DNA from: Chloroflexota bacterium
GTDB lineage: Bacteria > Chloroflexota > Anaerolineae > Anaerolineales > Anaerolineaceae
Reading direction: 5' to 3'
Length of the DNA: 64,000 bases
Assembly (NCBI GenBank): GCA_016887485.1
Contig: CP069394.1
Span: 2,418,001-2,482,000, forward strand
Of the stretch, positions 1 through 7,794 are shown piece after piece. The notes beneath the pieces are model-generated. The model saw only the letters and a program-made list of their open reading frames with translations, was not told where the DNA came from and did not search any database. Every line of letters starts with the position of its first letter. Position 1 is the stretch's first letter. The position numbers were made by a program, and so were the translations under genes.

Positions 1-168
1 CAGGGATCCCACGATCAACAAAAATCCAGCACCGAACATCGCCCAGATTCCCAGGTTGTTAGGCAGACTTATCACATTGAGAATGGTATCAAGAAAGCCT
101 ACTGCAAGCAGAACTATTGAAATTAATAAGGTCATACTGGTTGGACGTTGAGTCATAGGGTTTGTCAT
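1..168 (-). CDS. Small hydrophobic membrane protein, 3' part missing (left edge)
   Basis: A minus-strand reading frame opens at the ATG ending at 168 and stays open for 56 codons to the window edge, so its C-terminus is not seen. It starts MTNPMTQRPTSM and then becomes hydrophobic, with one membrane segment around residues 13-30 and a second beginning near residue 40. A strong AAGGAGGT ribosome site lies 8 bases upstream of the ATG and supports this start. The gene is divergent from plsY. I do not recognise the family; a short integral membrane protein is all that can be said. Confidence 0.6.
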   Translation of the reverse strand, partial: MTNPMTQRPTSMTLLISIVLLAVGFLDTILNVISLPNNLGIWAMFGAGFLLIVGSL

Positions 169-176
169 TTGGTTTT

Positions 177-196
177 ACCTCCTTATTGAAGGAGGT
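177..196. repeat. Perfect inverted repeat holding the ribosome site of the left-edge gene
   Basis: ACCTCCTT-attg-AAGGAGGT is an 8-bp perfect inverted repeat with a 4-base loop. On the minus strand the second arm is the Shine-Dalgarno sequence of the gene at 1-168, so in that mRNA a hairpin could hide the ribosome site. The rest of 169-361 shows only AT-rich sequence and no gene. Confidence 0.5.
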
Positions 197-361
197 GAGA
201 AAAAATACTGATTTACTAATGTATGTGTATATTGGAGATTTTACAAAAGATTTCAAGCTAATTGAAATAAATGACAGGTAATAGATAGGCTTTCGTCGGG
301 TTTACAGTTGTTAGCCTGTTATTAACATCAAAACAGTAACTATTGCGCTTCTTGTTGGTTA

Positions 362-967
362 ATGCATGTGATGAATCAGACTTTACTTCTAATTATCAGT
401 GTTATTGTGGCCTATTTGATTGGCTCGATCCCCTTTGGTTACCTGGCAGCCAAATGGCGGGGGATCAATATCCGTGAAGTGGGCAGCGGAAATATCGGCG
501 CTACCAATATTGCCCGGAACCTGGGCTGGAAATTAGGCGCTGTGGTCGGTGTGCTGGATTTCATGAAGAGTTTTGTTCCAGTGTTGATCGCCCAATTGCT
601 ATTTGATGGCATAGGAGATATCTTGCTGGTATCCATTATGCCCATTGTCGGCCATATCTTCCCGATTTGGCTCAACTTCCGAGGCGGTAAGGGCGTGGCC
701 TCGATCTTTGGCCTGCTGGGTGCCTATTTTGGCCTGCCGACCTTCCTGGGTTTTCTTTTGGCCTGGTTTTTGGTGGTCAAGCAGGTCCGTTTGATGAGCC
801 TGGTGAATTTAATTGTAGCTTTGTTGATCCCGGTGGTGTTTTGGCTGAAGTATGCTCAACTGGCATTCATCCTGTTTGGTGTGCTGCTGGGTGGGATCAT
901 TTGGATCACCCACCGTGCAAATATCAAACGATTATTAGCTGGTGAAGAGAATAAGATCACCCTATAG
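362..967 (+). CDS. plsY: Acyl-phosphate:glycerol-3-phosphate acyltransferase
   Basis: PlsY moves an acyl group from acyl-phosphate to glycerol-3-phosphate, the first step of phospholipid synthesis, in the cytoplasmic membrane. The 201-residue length fits the family. Seen here: a first membrane helix followed by the family signature GSGNIGATN at residues 41-49, the second motif HIFPIWLNFRGGKG at about 98-111, and several further hydrophobic helices. There is no clear ribosome site; the ATG at 371 (MNQTLL) is an equally good start and gives 198 residues. The gene stands alone and ends in a strong terminator. Identification is secure; the exact start is not. Confidence 0.93.
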   Translation: MHVMNQTLLLIISVIVAYLIGSIPFGYLAAKWRGINIREVGSGNIGATNIARNLGWKLGAVVGVLDFMKSFVPVLIAQLLFDGIGDILLVSIMPIVGHIFPIWLNFRGGKGVASIFGLLGAYFGLPTFLGFLLAWFLVVKQVRLMSLVNLIVALLIPVVFWLKYAQLAFILFGVLLGGIIWITHRANIKRLLAGEENKITL

Positions 968-997
968 GTATTATTTATCGGTATTCAGGGTGACACT

Positions 998-1041
998 GAG
1001 ACGAGAAGATCGAGTATTGATTTTCTCGTCTCTTTGTTTTT
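998..1041 (+). terminator. Rho-independent terminator of plsY
   Basis: Perfect 10-bp arms GAGACGAGAA (998-1007) and TTCTCGTCTC (1023-1032) are followed directly by TTTGTTTTT. It lies 31 bases past the plsY stop, before the convergent PIG-L gene. Confidence 0.85.
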
Positions 1042-1056
1042 CCCCCAGGTCTTTGA

Positions 1057-1794
1057 TTAAATCCTGATCCACAATCTTCCCCCGCCCCCGGCCAGGTAAT
1101 TTCGCAGTGCCAGGCGGGTTTCGGCTTCATCAGTCCAGAAATCGCCAACTTGTGATACATAACAAAGAACGGCGTCCTGCCAGGCGGTCAGAGCCTCTTC
1201 ACTTAGTTGAGCAGGGATCTTTTGGAGCTCGCCGGATTTCAGGATCGGGGTTTCGAAATTATTGAGGATGTAGGGAAAATCGAGGTAAAAAGCGGCTGTT
1301 CGTTGAAAGCTCTCACTGGCGGTCGCGGCCAGACGATGGTCGATGTGACCGCCCAAGCCAAGCGGCAGCACTAACTGGGCCTCAGCGGGGGCTTCGCGGG
1401 ACAGCAGCTCTGTCATCAGTGAGACCATTTCTGGCTCCGGCTGTTTGCCAAACAGTTCGTCATTATTATTCACCACGGCTTCGCCGGTTCTGGAATCCCG
1501 GCGATAGATGGCGTCAAGTAAATCAAAATGACGGAAAGCCGCACCTAAACGGTCGCAGGCTGCCTGATCTTCTTTCCGCCGCATAGCGATGGCTTCCCCG
1601 CCAGAAATTCCCCAGCGTTGGTGGTTGGCCCGGGCGAATTCGGAATAGTCTTCATCCGGCGGGTCTCCGGCTAGAAGCGTCCAAATGGAGACCTGTTGGC
1701 CTTCCTTTGCCAGGCGCCAAACCAGGCCGCCGCAGGATAGGGCGACATCATCCAGATGGGGGGAAATGAAAATCCATTGATCGTTTAGCATCAT
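1057..1794 (-). CDS. PIG-L (LmbE) family zinc-dependent deacetylase
   Basis: Members of this family remove acetyl groups from N-acetylglucosaminyl or similar amino-sugar conjugates using a divalent metal. Seen: the N-terminal motif PHLDD at residues 12-16 with the following SCGG, and the second metal motif GHIDH around residues 149-153, both expected for an active enzyme. The length of 245 residues is typical. MLNDQ at the second methionine is an equal start. The gene follows the EF-G-like gene on the same strand but a terminator separates them. The substrate cannot be told from the sequence; bacillithiol- or mycothiol-type deacetylation and glycoconjugate remodelling are both possible. Confidence 0.85.
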   Translation of the reverse strand: MMLNDQWIFISPHLDDVALSCGGLVWRLAKEGQQVSIWTLLAGDPPDEDYSEFARANHQRWGISGGEAIAMRRKEDQAACDRLGAAFRHFDLLDAIYRRDSRTGEAVVNNNDELFGKQPEPEMVSLMTELLSREAPAEAQLVLPLGLGGHIDHRLAATASESFQRTAAFYLDFPYILNNFETPILKSGELQKIPAQLSEEALTAWQDAVLCYVSQVGDFWTDEAETRLALRNYLAGGGGRLWIRI

Positions 1795-1812
1795 AAGTCT
1801 ATTTTATCGCAA

Positions 1813-1850
1813 GGATAAAAAAACTGCCCTGGAAAATCTCCAGGGCAGTT
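1813..1850 (-). terminator. Terminator of the EF-G-like gene
   Basis: Read on the minus strand, 11-bp perfect arms AACTGCCCTGG and CCAGGGCAGTT enclose a 7-base loop and are followed by TTTTTT. It lies between the EF-G-like stop (1871) and the PIG-L start (1794). Confidence 0.88.
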
Positions 1851-1870
1851 GATGTTCAGATGGGAAGAGA

Positions 1871-3943
1871 TTACTCTTCGTTTTCTTCGTCCTCACGCTT
1901 CTTGGCGTCGATGACTTCCTGTGCCAGGTGTTGCGGGACCATTTCGTAGTGGTCGAATTCCATGGTGAAGTAACCACGCCCGCCGGTCATGGAGCGGAGG
2001 ATGGTGGTATAGCGGAGCATTTCAGCCAGCGGGACATTGGCGGTGACGGTGGATTTACCCTTTTGGGTGTCCATACCCTGCACACGGGCCCGGCGGGAGT
2101 TCATATCGCCCAGAACGTCACCCATGTTGCTCTCGGGGACAATGACCTGTGCCCGCATGATTGGCTCATACAACACTGCGCCGGCATCTTTGAAGGCCAG
2201 TTTGAAGGCTTCACGCCCAGCGATTTCAAATGCGATCGGTTTGGAGTCGACGGGGTGTTCTTTACCGTCGTAGACCGAAACTTTCACATTGTGGACGGGG
2301 TAGCCAGCGACTACACCTTCCTTCATCACGTTGCGGATACCTTTTTCGATGGAGGCCATGTAGTTGTTGGAGATGGCGCCGCCGACGATGGCATTTTCAA
2401 ACTCAAAATCCTCACCCTCAATAGGGGCGACCCGCAAATGCACTTCACCGAACTGACCGGCACCGCCGGTTTGTTTCTTGTGGCGGTACATGGCTGAATT
2501 TTCACGGGAGATGTGCTCTTCGTAGGGCACTTTGGGTTCTTCGATGTTCAGACCGAGTTGGAACTTGTTCTCTGCCCGGCGAATAGCCACATCAATGTGT
2601 TGATCGCCCATACCCTGCAGAATGGTCTGCCGGGTGGCGGCTTCATTGTGCCAGGAAAGGGTCATATCTTCTTCGCAGAGCCTTGCCAGCGTGCTGCTGA
2701 GTTTGGCTGCGTCAGACTGGGTCTTCGGGAACAGGGCGACCTGGTAGAGCGCATTGGGATAATCGGCTTTGGGCAGAGTCAGGGGGTTGTTCTTGTCACA
2801 AAGTGTGTCGCCCGTGGTGGTGACACTCAGTTTGGCAACCAGACCGATATCGCCACAATGCAGTAAGCTGGTGGGAATCCCTTCTTTGCCTTGGGGGATT
2901 TGCATGCCAGCGAGGCGTTCTTCCTCTTCTTTGGCGCTGTTCCAAACGCGTTCATCGCCGATCATCTTGCCGGAGAAGACCCGGAAGAAGGTCTGCTTAC
3001 CCACGAAGGGGTCAGCGGTGGTCTTCCAGACAAAAGCGGCTAGCGGACCGTCATCTTTTGGTTCGAGGGTAACTTCTTCGCCCTTGCTGTTCAGCGCAAC
3101 TTTGGGGCTGACATCGGCGGGGGAGGGCATTAGATTTGTGAGAACGGTCAACAGTGGGAAGAGGCCGACTTTGTGAGCGCCGGCGGCAACTAGCACTGGG
3201 ATGAAGTTGCCTTCCCAAATGGTGTTCTTCAGACCGCGGATGATTTCCTTGTCGGAGAGGTCGCCTTCTTCAAAATATTTTTCCAATAGTTCGTCGGCAC
3301 CTTCGGCAGCGGCTTCAACTAATGTCATGTGAGCTTCTTCTGCAGCGTCTTTGTATTCAGCGGGGATTTCAACGCCTTCAGTCTTGTTGCCTTCAAAGGC
3401 TTTCATCGAAAGCAGGTCGATCACACCTTTGAAATCTGATTTTTCACCCCAGGGGAGCTGCAGAGGTAATAGGCGGGTTTCGACATGTTCTTGAACAGAC
3501 TGGAGCGCTTTTTGGAAATTCGCGTTATCCCGCTCCATCTTGTTGATCAGGAGCATCCTGGGCAGTTTGAACTGTTCGCTGTATTGAAGCGCCATTTCAG
3601 TGCCAACCTCTAACCCGGCAACGGAGTCGACCAGGATCAAAGCGCCGTCTGCAACCTGCATTGCTGAGATCACCTCGCCGATGAAGTCGGTGTAGCCGGG
3701 AGTGTCTAGAAAATTAAGTTTCGTGTTCTTAAATTCCATTGGCACAACAGAGGTGAACAGTGAAATGCCGCGTCGGATTTCCTCATCGTCAAAGTCGGAG
3801 ATGGTGGAGCCATCTTCAACCTGACCAATACGGGTGGTGATCCCGGTGAAGTTTGCCAAAGCTTCAACCAGCATTGTCTTTCCGGCGCTGCTATGCGAGG
3901 CCAGGACTATGTTCCTAATTGATTCAGTCTTATATTCTTTCAT
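1871..3943 (-). CDS. Elongation factor G-like GTPase (EF-G paralogue)
   Basis: A translational GTPase of the EF-G family, 690 residues, with the expected order of G domain, domain II, and domains III-V. G motifs seen: P-loop ASHSSAGKT at 15-23 (canonical EF-G has AHIDAGKT), DTPGYTDF from residue 80, and NKME from 134. The altered P-loop context and divergent G domain point to the EF-G-like paralogue group and not to the housekeeping FusA that travels with the rps12-rps7-tuf operon; no such operon is here. A good AAGGAAGG ribosome site precedes the ATG. Its true role is unknown: paralogues have been tied to ribosome recycling or stress adaptation in other bacteria, but nothing in this context decides it. 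Confidence 0.85.
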   Translation of the reverse strand: MKEYKTESIRNIVLASHSSAGKTMLVEALANFTGITTRIGQVEDGSTISDFDDEEIRRGISLFTSVVPMEFKNTKLNFLDTPGYTDFIGEVISAMQVADGALILVDSVAGLEVGTEMALQYSEQFKLPRMLLINKMERDNANFQKALQSVQEHVETRLLPLQLPWGEKSDFKGVIDLLSMKAFEGNKTEGVEIPAEYKDAAEEAHMTLVEAAAEGADELLEKYFEEGDLSDKEIIRGLKNTIWEGNFIPVLVAAGAHKVGLFPLLTVLTNLMPSPADVSPKVALNSKGEEVTLEPKDDGPLAAFVWKTTADPFVGKQTFFRVFSGKMIGDERVWNSAKEEEERLAGMQIPQGKEGIPTSLLHCGDIGLVAKLSVTTTGDTLCDKNNPLTLPKADYPNALYQVALFPKTQSDAAKLSSTLARLCEEDMTLSWHNEAATRQTILQGMGDQHIDVAIRRAENKFQLGLNIEEPKVPYEEHISRENSAMYRHKKQTGGAGQFGEVHLRVAPIEGEDFEFENAIVGGAISNNYMASIEKGIRNVMKEGVVAGYPVHNVKVSVYDGKEHPVDSKPIAFEIAGREAFKLAFKDAGAVLYEPIMRAQVIVPESNMGDVLGDMNSRRARVQGMDTQKGKSTVTANVPLAEMLRYTTILRSMTGGRGYFTMEFDHYEMVPQHLAQEVIDAKKREDEENEE

Positions 3944-4150
3944 CTAAAAAACCTTCCTTGCTCCTTGGAATAGACGCTCATGATACTGACGTGCAATTTT
4001 CAATTCTATGACAATCGAAGTTAAAAGTCAAAGCAGTACGCCGGCAGCCTTCATTAAAATCAGAAAGATTTGCTGGGTACCGCCATAAACGTTTTATGCG
4101 CAGATTATTATAACAGGAATGGGCGTTTTGATTCCGATTGAATCAATAGA

Positions 4151-4184
4151 AAAGTCCGGTCTTGCATCGGAAGAGACCGGACTT
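4151..4184 (-). terminator. Terminator of the TetR / radical SAM operon
   Basis: A 12-bp perfect inverted repeat (AAAGTCCGGTCT / AGACCGGACTTT) with a 10-base loop, 22 bases past the radical SAM stop. The minus-strand run after it is ACTTTTCTATT. Confidence 0.8.
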
Positions 4185-4205
4185 TGTGTTGTTTTGGCAG
4201 TGCGA

Positions 4206-5684
4206 TCAGGCGACGTGCAGCTCATTCACTTTGCGGAAGTGATAGCCATAGATGCTGAAGGTGATCGCCAGGGGGAACTTATCTGGGCAGTGGAACAGCG
4301 ACCAGAAGAACAGCCGCCAGTACTCCTTCCGCTCATCGCTTTTGATTCCAATTTCAAAAATCGAGCGGAGTAAAGCAGCTACTTCCTGCCATTGGAGCGT
4401 GACTGTGTGGCGATGGGGTTGATATTCTTTTAGGAATGTTCGCACCCGGTTATAAAATCCTTTAGCGGAGTAGATTGAATCCAGGATCTTGCGATAACCT
4501 TTACTGAGCAGATTGGGGTCCATGATGGGTGTGATATTTGATTCGCCATCGACGTTATCACCGGAATAAGAGTTGCTGATCCGGCCTTCCCGTAGCATGC
4601 GTTGATAAAGTTGGGTGCCGATTGGAGCCTGCAGCAGGCCGACCATCGCGGTTACTATACCACTCTTTTGGATGAACTCGATCATCCGGTCGAAGATAGT
4701 ATCATCATCGCTGTCAAAACCGACAATAAAACCACCCATCACCTGCAGACCCATTTGTTGAAGTTTCTTCACGGAAGAGACCAGGTCTCGGTTTCGGTTC
4801 TGGCTCTTGGAGCACTCTGCCAGGGCAACATCATCAGGCGTCTCAATCCCTACGAACACCTGAGTGAACCCAGCCTCAACCATCAGTTTAATTAATTTAT
4901 CATCATCGGCCAGGTTGACCGAGGCTTCCGTTGTGAACAAGCAGCCTTTCTTTCCCTTGCGCCATTCAATTAACGCAGGGAGAACCTCTTCTTTCAATAT
5001 TCGTTTGTTGCCGATGAAGTTATCGTCCACGATGAAAATACTTCGCCGCCATCCGAGGGCATAGATTTTATCCAGTTCAGCGATCAATTGTTTGGTGGTT
5101 TTCAGGCGCATGCGGTGTCCCAGCAGGGCGGTCACGTTGCAGAAATCGCAGTTGAAGGGGCAGCCGCGTGAGAACTGCAGGCTGAGCGAGTCATAGTGGC
5201 GTAGGGTGATCAGTTCCCATAGGGGGACTGGGGTTTTGGTGATGTCAGCATACTCGTCGGTTTTATAGATCCGCTGGGGTTTGCCCCGGCCAAGATCCGA
5301 GAGGAACATCGGCAGGGTGATCTCCGCCTCGTTGAGGATCAGGTGATCCACTTCGGGGAAGGCGTCCGGTTCAGCGGTGAAGAGCGGACCGCCGGCGATG
5401 ACTGGCTTGCCGGTCTCTTTTGCCAGCGACAGAACCTCGATGACGGAATTGCGCTGCACGGTCATGGCGCTGATCAGGATCATATCTGCCCAGGCCAGGT
5501 CGTTCTTCTTCAGGCGGGAGACATTCATATCCACCAGGCGTTTGTCCCAGGTGGAGGGCAGCATCGCCGCCACAGTCAGCAGTCCGAGGGGTGGCGAGGA
5601 GGATTTCTTGTGAACGAATTTCAAGGCGTGCTTGAAACTCCAGAATGTATCTGGAAATTCCGGGTAGATCAATAGGATGTTCAT
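4206..5684 (-). CDS. B12-binding domain radical SAM protein with DUF4070-type C-terminus
   Basis: The protein has an N-terminal cobalamin-binding-like domain (starts MNILLIYPEFPDTFWSF, about residues 1-145), a radical SAM core with cluster motif GCPFNCDFCN (Cys 175, 179, 182), and a C-terminal helical part of the DUF4070 kind. Family knowledge: radical SAM enzymes of this layout often methylate unreactive carbons, the best known being the hopanoid C-2 methylase HpnP. No other hopanoid gene is in the window, so that substrate is only one option. The ATG overlaps the stop of the upstream TetR gene by 4 bases (ATGA), so the two are translationally coupled and the regulator probably controls this enzyme. 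Confidence 0.85.
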   Translation of the reverse strand: MNILLIYPEFPDTFWSFKHALKFVHKKSSSPPLGLLTVAAMLPSTWDKRLVDMNVSRLKKNDLAWADMILISAMTVQRNSVIEVLSLAKETGKPVIAGGPLFTAEPDAFPEVDHLILNEAEITLPMFLSDLGRGKPQRIYKTDEYADITKTPVPLWELITLRHYDSLSLQFSRGCPFNCDFCNVTALLGHRMRLKTTKQLIAELDKIYALGWRRSIFIVDDNFIGNKRILKEEVLPALIEWRKGKKGCLFTTEASVNLADDDKLIKLMVEAGFTQVFVGIETPDDVALAECSKSQNRNRDLVSSVKKLQQMGLQVMGGFIVGFDSDDDTIFDRMIEFIQKSGIVTAMVGLLQAPIGTQLYQRMLREGRISNSYSGDNVDGESNITPIMDPNLLSKGYRKILDSIYSAKGFYNRVRTFLKEYQPHRHTVTLQWQEVAALLRSIFEIGIKSDERKEYWRLFFWSLFHCPDKFPLAITFSIYGYHFRKVNELHVA

Positions 5685-6442
5685 GCTTCAAGACCTTCTT
5701 CTTTTTCATTTTTTTCGCTCTCAGCCGGTTGGGCTTTGGGCTCTTGTTCGTCCTTGGCATTCTTAGCGTCTTTCTTATCCTTGCGAGGAGTGGACTTTTC
5801 TTTGGGACGCCGCTTCTTTTTATTCTTATCGTCTTCGGGCTCTTCCACCTCGGGAGCGAAGCCCATCAGGACCTTACGGTCCAGGGTGTTGACCTTTTGG
5901 AACATGTCGGCCATTTCTTCGGGGGTGTAGGATAAGTCGCTGTCCAGCCACCAGTAGATTGTGGAGAGCAGGGAGCCGGCGAAATGATTGGCGATGAATT
6001 CGGTGGGGATGACCGGTTTTGCATTGAGCTCATCAATCTCCTGTTGAATGAAATTGGCAATATTGTCCGCAACGCTTTGCCGCAGCTGGTTGGCTGCCGT
6101 GATGCCGCCGCTGCCGATAATCAAAATCCGGTAGAGGTCATAATGTTCCGCTGCGAAGTCGAAAATGCGCACGAGGGCTTTGTTGTCATCCAGCCGCCAT
6201 TGCGCCTCGGTTATCTGGGGAACCTGTGCCATGAAGTCGTCAATGAATTGTTCCATAACATCCAGCAGCAATTCATCTTTATCCTTGAAGTGCAGGTAGA
6301 AGGTGGCCCTGCCCAGGTTGGCTTTTTCGGTGATGTCCTGAATGGAGATGGCGTCGTAACCATCTTCCATGATCAGGTTCATCAGAGCATCTCGGAGCAG
6401 TTTGCGCGTGCGTTGAACACGCCGATCCATTTTTCTGGCCAT
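5681..6442 (-). CDS. TetR-family repressor with a long charged C-terminal tail
   Basis: TetR/AcrR regulators bind operator DNA as dimers and release it when a ligand enters the C-terminal domain. The N-terminal helix-turn-helix is clear: the stretch ISIQDITEKANLGRATFYLHF at about 28-48 is diagnostic. I start it at MARKMDRR (6442) because AAGGA lies 9 bases upstream; an upstream in-frame ATG at 6502 would add a non-conserved hydrophobic stretch. The last 55 or so residues are almost all Lys, Glu, Asp, Arg, Pro, an unusual disordered tail. It is first in a two-gene operon with the radical SAM gene and divergent from the ROK cluster, so it may regulate both. Confidence 0.85.
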   Translation of the reverse strand: MARKMDRRVQRTRKLLRDALMNLIMEDGYDAISIQDITEKANLGRATFYLHFKDKDELLLDVMEQFIDDFMAQVPQITEAQWRLDDNKALVRIFDFAAEHYDLYRILIIGSGGITAANQLRQSVADNIANFIQQEIDELNAKPVIPTEFIANHFAGSLLSTIYWWLDSDLSYTPEEMADMFQKVNTLDRKVLMGFAPEVEEPEDDKNKKKRRPKEKSTPRKDKKDAKNAKDEQEPKAQPAESEKNEKEEGLEA

Positions 6443-6705
6443 AGCGAATATCCTTAAAGTAAAAAAAAGACAGAGAATTGTGAGATGTAAAATAATAGAC
6501 AACTGTACAATAATATATTGATTGTTATTATATGGTTTTACGCCAGCTTGTCAAGCGCTTTTTTTAGGTTGAACCGAATTTTAAGGTTTTTGGTGGGGGG
6601 CGTTAACGTAGGGAACGAGATAAGGGTGGTTCAGCAACTGGCTGTGGAGTTTGACGTATAATTAATCGCGCGTGATATTTATAACCCTGAGAGGACCGCT
6701 AAGAT
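6443..6705. promoter_or_regulatory. Divergent control region between the TetR and ROK genes
   Basis: A 263-bp non-coding stretch. The TetR-proximal part (about 6485-6540) is very AT-rich, with short imperfect AATAA...TTATT symmetry that could be the TetR operator. On the plus strand a TATAAT at 6657-6662 could be the -10 of the ROK gene, though its -35 is poor. A GAGAGGA ribosome site precedes the ROK ATG. Operator placement is inference only. Confidence 0.4.
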
Positions 6706-7692
6706 ATGGTCACACGACCGATCCACAATCCACTTGAAGACCTGAGCATCAGATCCCGCATCCTGGGGATGAACATCACCGGTGCTAAGACAAGCGCTGT
6801 TTATGGTGATATGAATGGCTTGATCTATGAACGGATGCAGATGGAGACCCCAGCGGACCGGCCGTTCCTGGAGGGCTTTGATGCGATCTGTGCCCAGGCG
6901 GACAAATTGATCAGGGTCTGCCGCGCTCAGGGCTTGCCCAGTCCGGAAGCAATCTCACTAGCGGTGAGCGGGCCGGTGAACTTGCTGAAAGGGGAGATGG
7001 TTATCCCACCTGACCTGCCCACATGGGAAGGGGCCCAACTGAAGGGCCGTTTTACCGTCCGCTATAACCTGCCGGTTTTTGTGGAACAACGCAGCCAGGC
7101 CGCCGCGTTGGCTGAATCAACCTTTGGGGCGGGGATCGGGCTGGAGAATGTCATTCTGGTTGATATGGAGCCGGTGGTCGCCGTGGGTATGGTATTGAAT
7201 GGTGCTGTCTATCACGGAGCAAATGATATCGCCGGTGAAATTGGCGCGATGCAGATGGCTGAGGACGGACCGGCTGGTTTGGGACGGCCGGGGTCGCTGA
7301 CGGGCTTCGCCAGCGGGTTTGGCATGGCTGAGTTGGCACAATTAAGATATCCGGCGCACTGGCCGGAACCATTTGGACCGTATGACCTGGTTAGATCTGT
7401 CCGCAATGGCGAAGAAGAAGCCCTGGCAGTGGTTGCAGAGGCTGGTGAGAACTTAGGGAAAGCACTGGTTTGGCTGGTGGCTATGCTGGACCCGGATCTG
7501 GTCGTCTTTGGTCACCCGGGTGACCTGTTGGGAGATGCCCTGCTGGGTCCGTTACAGGCGGTGTTGAGCGCTGGCCTTCGGGGTCAACAGAAACCGCTCC
7601 CGCGCCTGGCTGGAACCAAGTTAGGATCAAAGCTGGATGATGTTGCGGCGCTGATGGCAGTGATTGACAGCTTCAAGAACAAGCCTAGATAG
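6706..7692 (+). CDS. ROK-fold protein lacking kinase catalytic and zinc residues
   Basis: The 328-residue protein has the ROK sugar-kinase/actin-like fold: beginning ILGMNITGAKTSAVYGD (about 19-35), a middle AAALAE stretch, and a C-terminal LDPDLVVFG. But the catalytic motif usually VENDANAAALGE reads VEQRSQAAALAE (126-137), so the catalytic Asp is Arg129. The phosphate-loop Asp is Asn23, the zinc-binding His is Ala181, and the CxCGxxGC cysteines are all absent (GLGRPGS at 191-197). There is no N-terminal winged helix as in ROK repressors. It probably binds a sugar or nucleotide without phosphorylating it. It is the first gene of the 6.7-11.5 kb cluster; function unknown. Confidence 0.75.
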   Translation: MVTRPIHNPLEDLSIRSRILGMNITGAKTSAVYGDMNGLIYERMQMETPADRPFLEGFDAICAQADKLIRVCRAQGLPSPEAISLAVSGPVNLLKGEMVIPPDLPTWEGAQLKGRFTVRYNLPVFVEQRSQAAALAESTFGAGIGLENVILVDMEPVVAVGMVLNGAVYHGANDIAGEIGAMQMAEDGPAGLGRPGSLTGFASGFGMAELAQLRYPAHWPEPFGPYDLVRSVRNGEEEALAVVAEAGENLGKALVWLVAMLDPDLVVFGHPGDLLGDALLGPLQAVLSAGLRGQQKPLPRLAGTKLGSKLDDVAALMAVIDSFKNKPR

Positions 7693-7731
7693 CTAATATT
7701 TAGTCTTTTCCAGGGGATTTTTACGAAAAGA

Positions 7732-7761
7732 TTGAAAAACAATCGTACTTAATTATATAAT
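7732..7761 (+). promoter_or_regulatory. Sigma-70 type promoter before the URO-D gene
   Basis: TTGAAA (7732-7737), an 18-base spacer, then TATAAT (7756-7761), 34 bases before the ATG at 7795. It suggests the last three genes of the cluster can be transcribed apart from the ROK gene. Confidence 0.65.
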
Positions 7762-7794
7762 CGCTTTAAGATAAATTAATCCATAGGCGAACTG

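Noticed and set aside
1928-2866. Plus-strand open frames opposite the EF-G-like gene
   Set aside because: They are antisense shadows of a strongly conserved coding sequence with no ribosome sites or recognisable domains.
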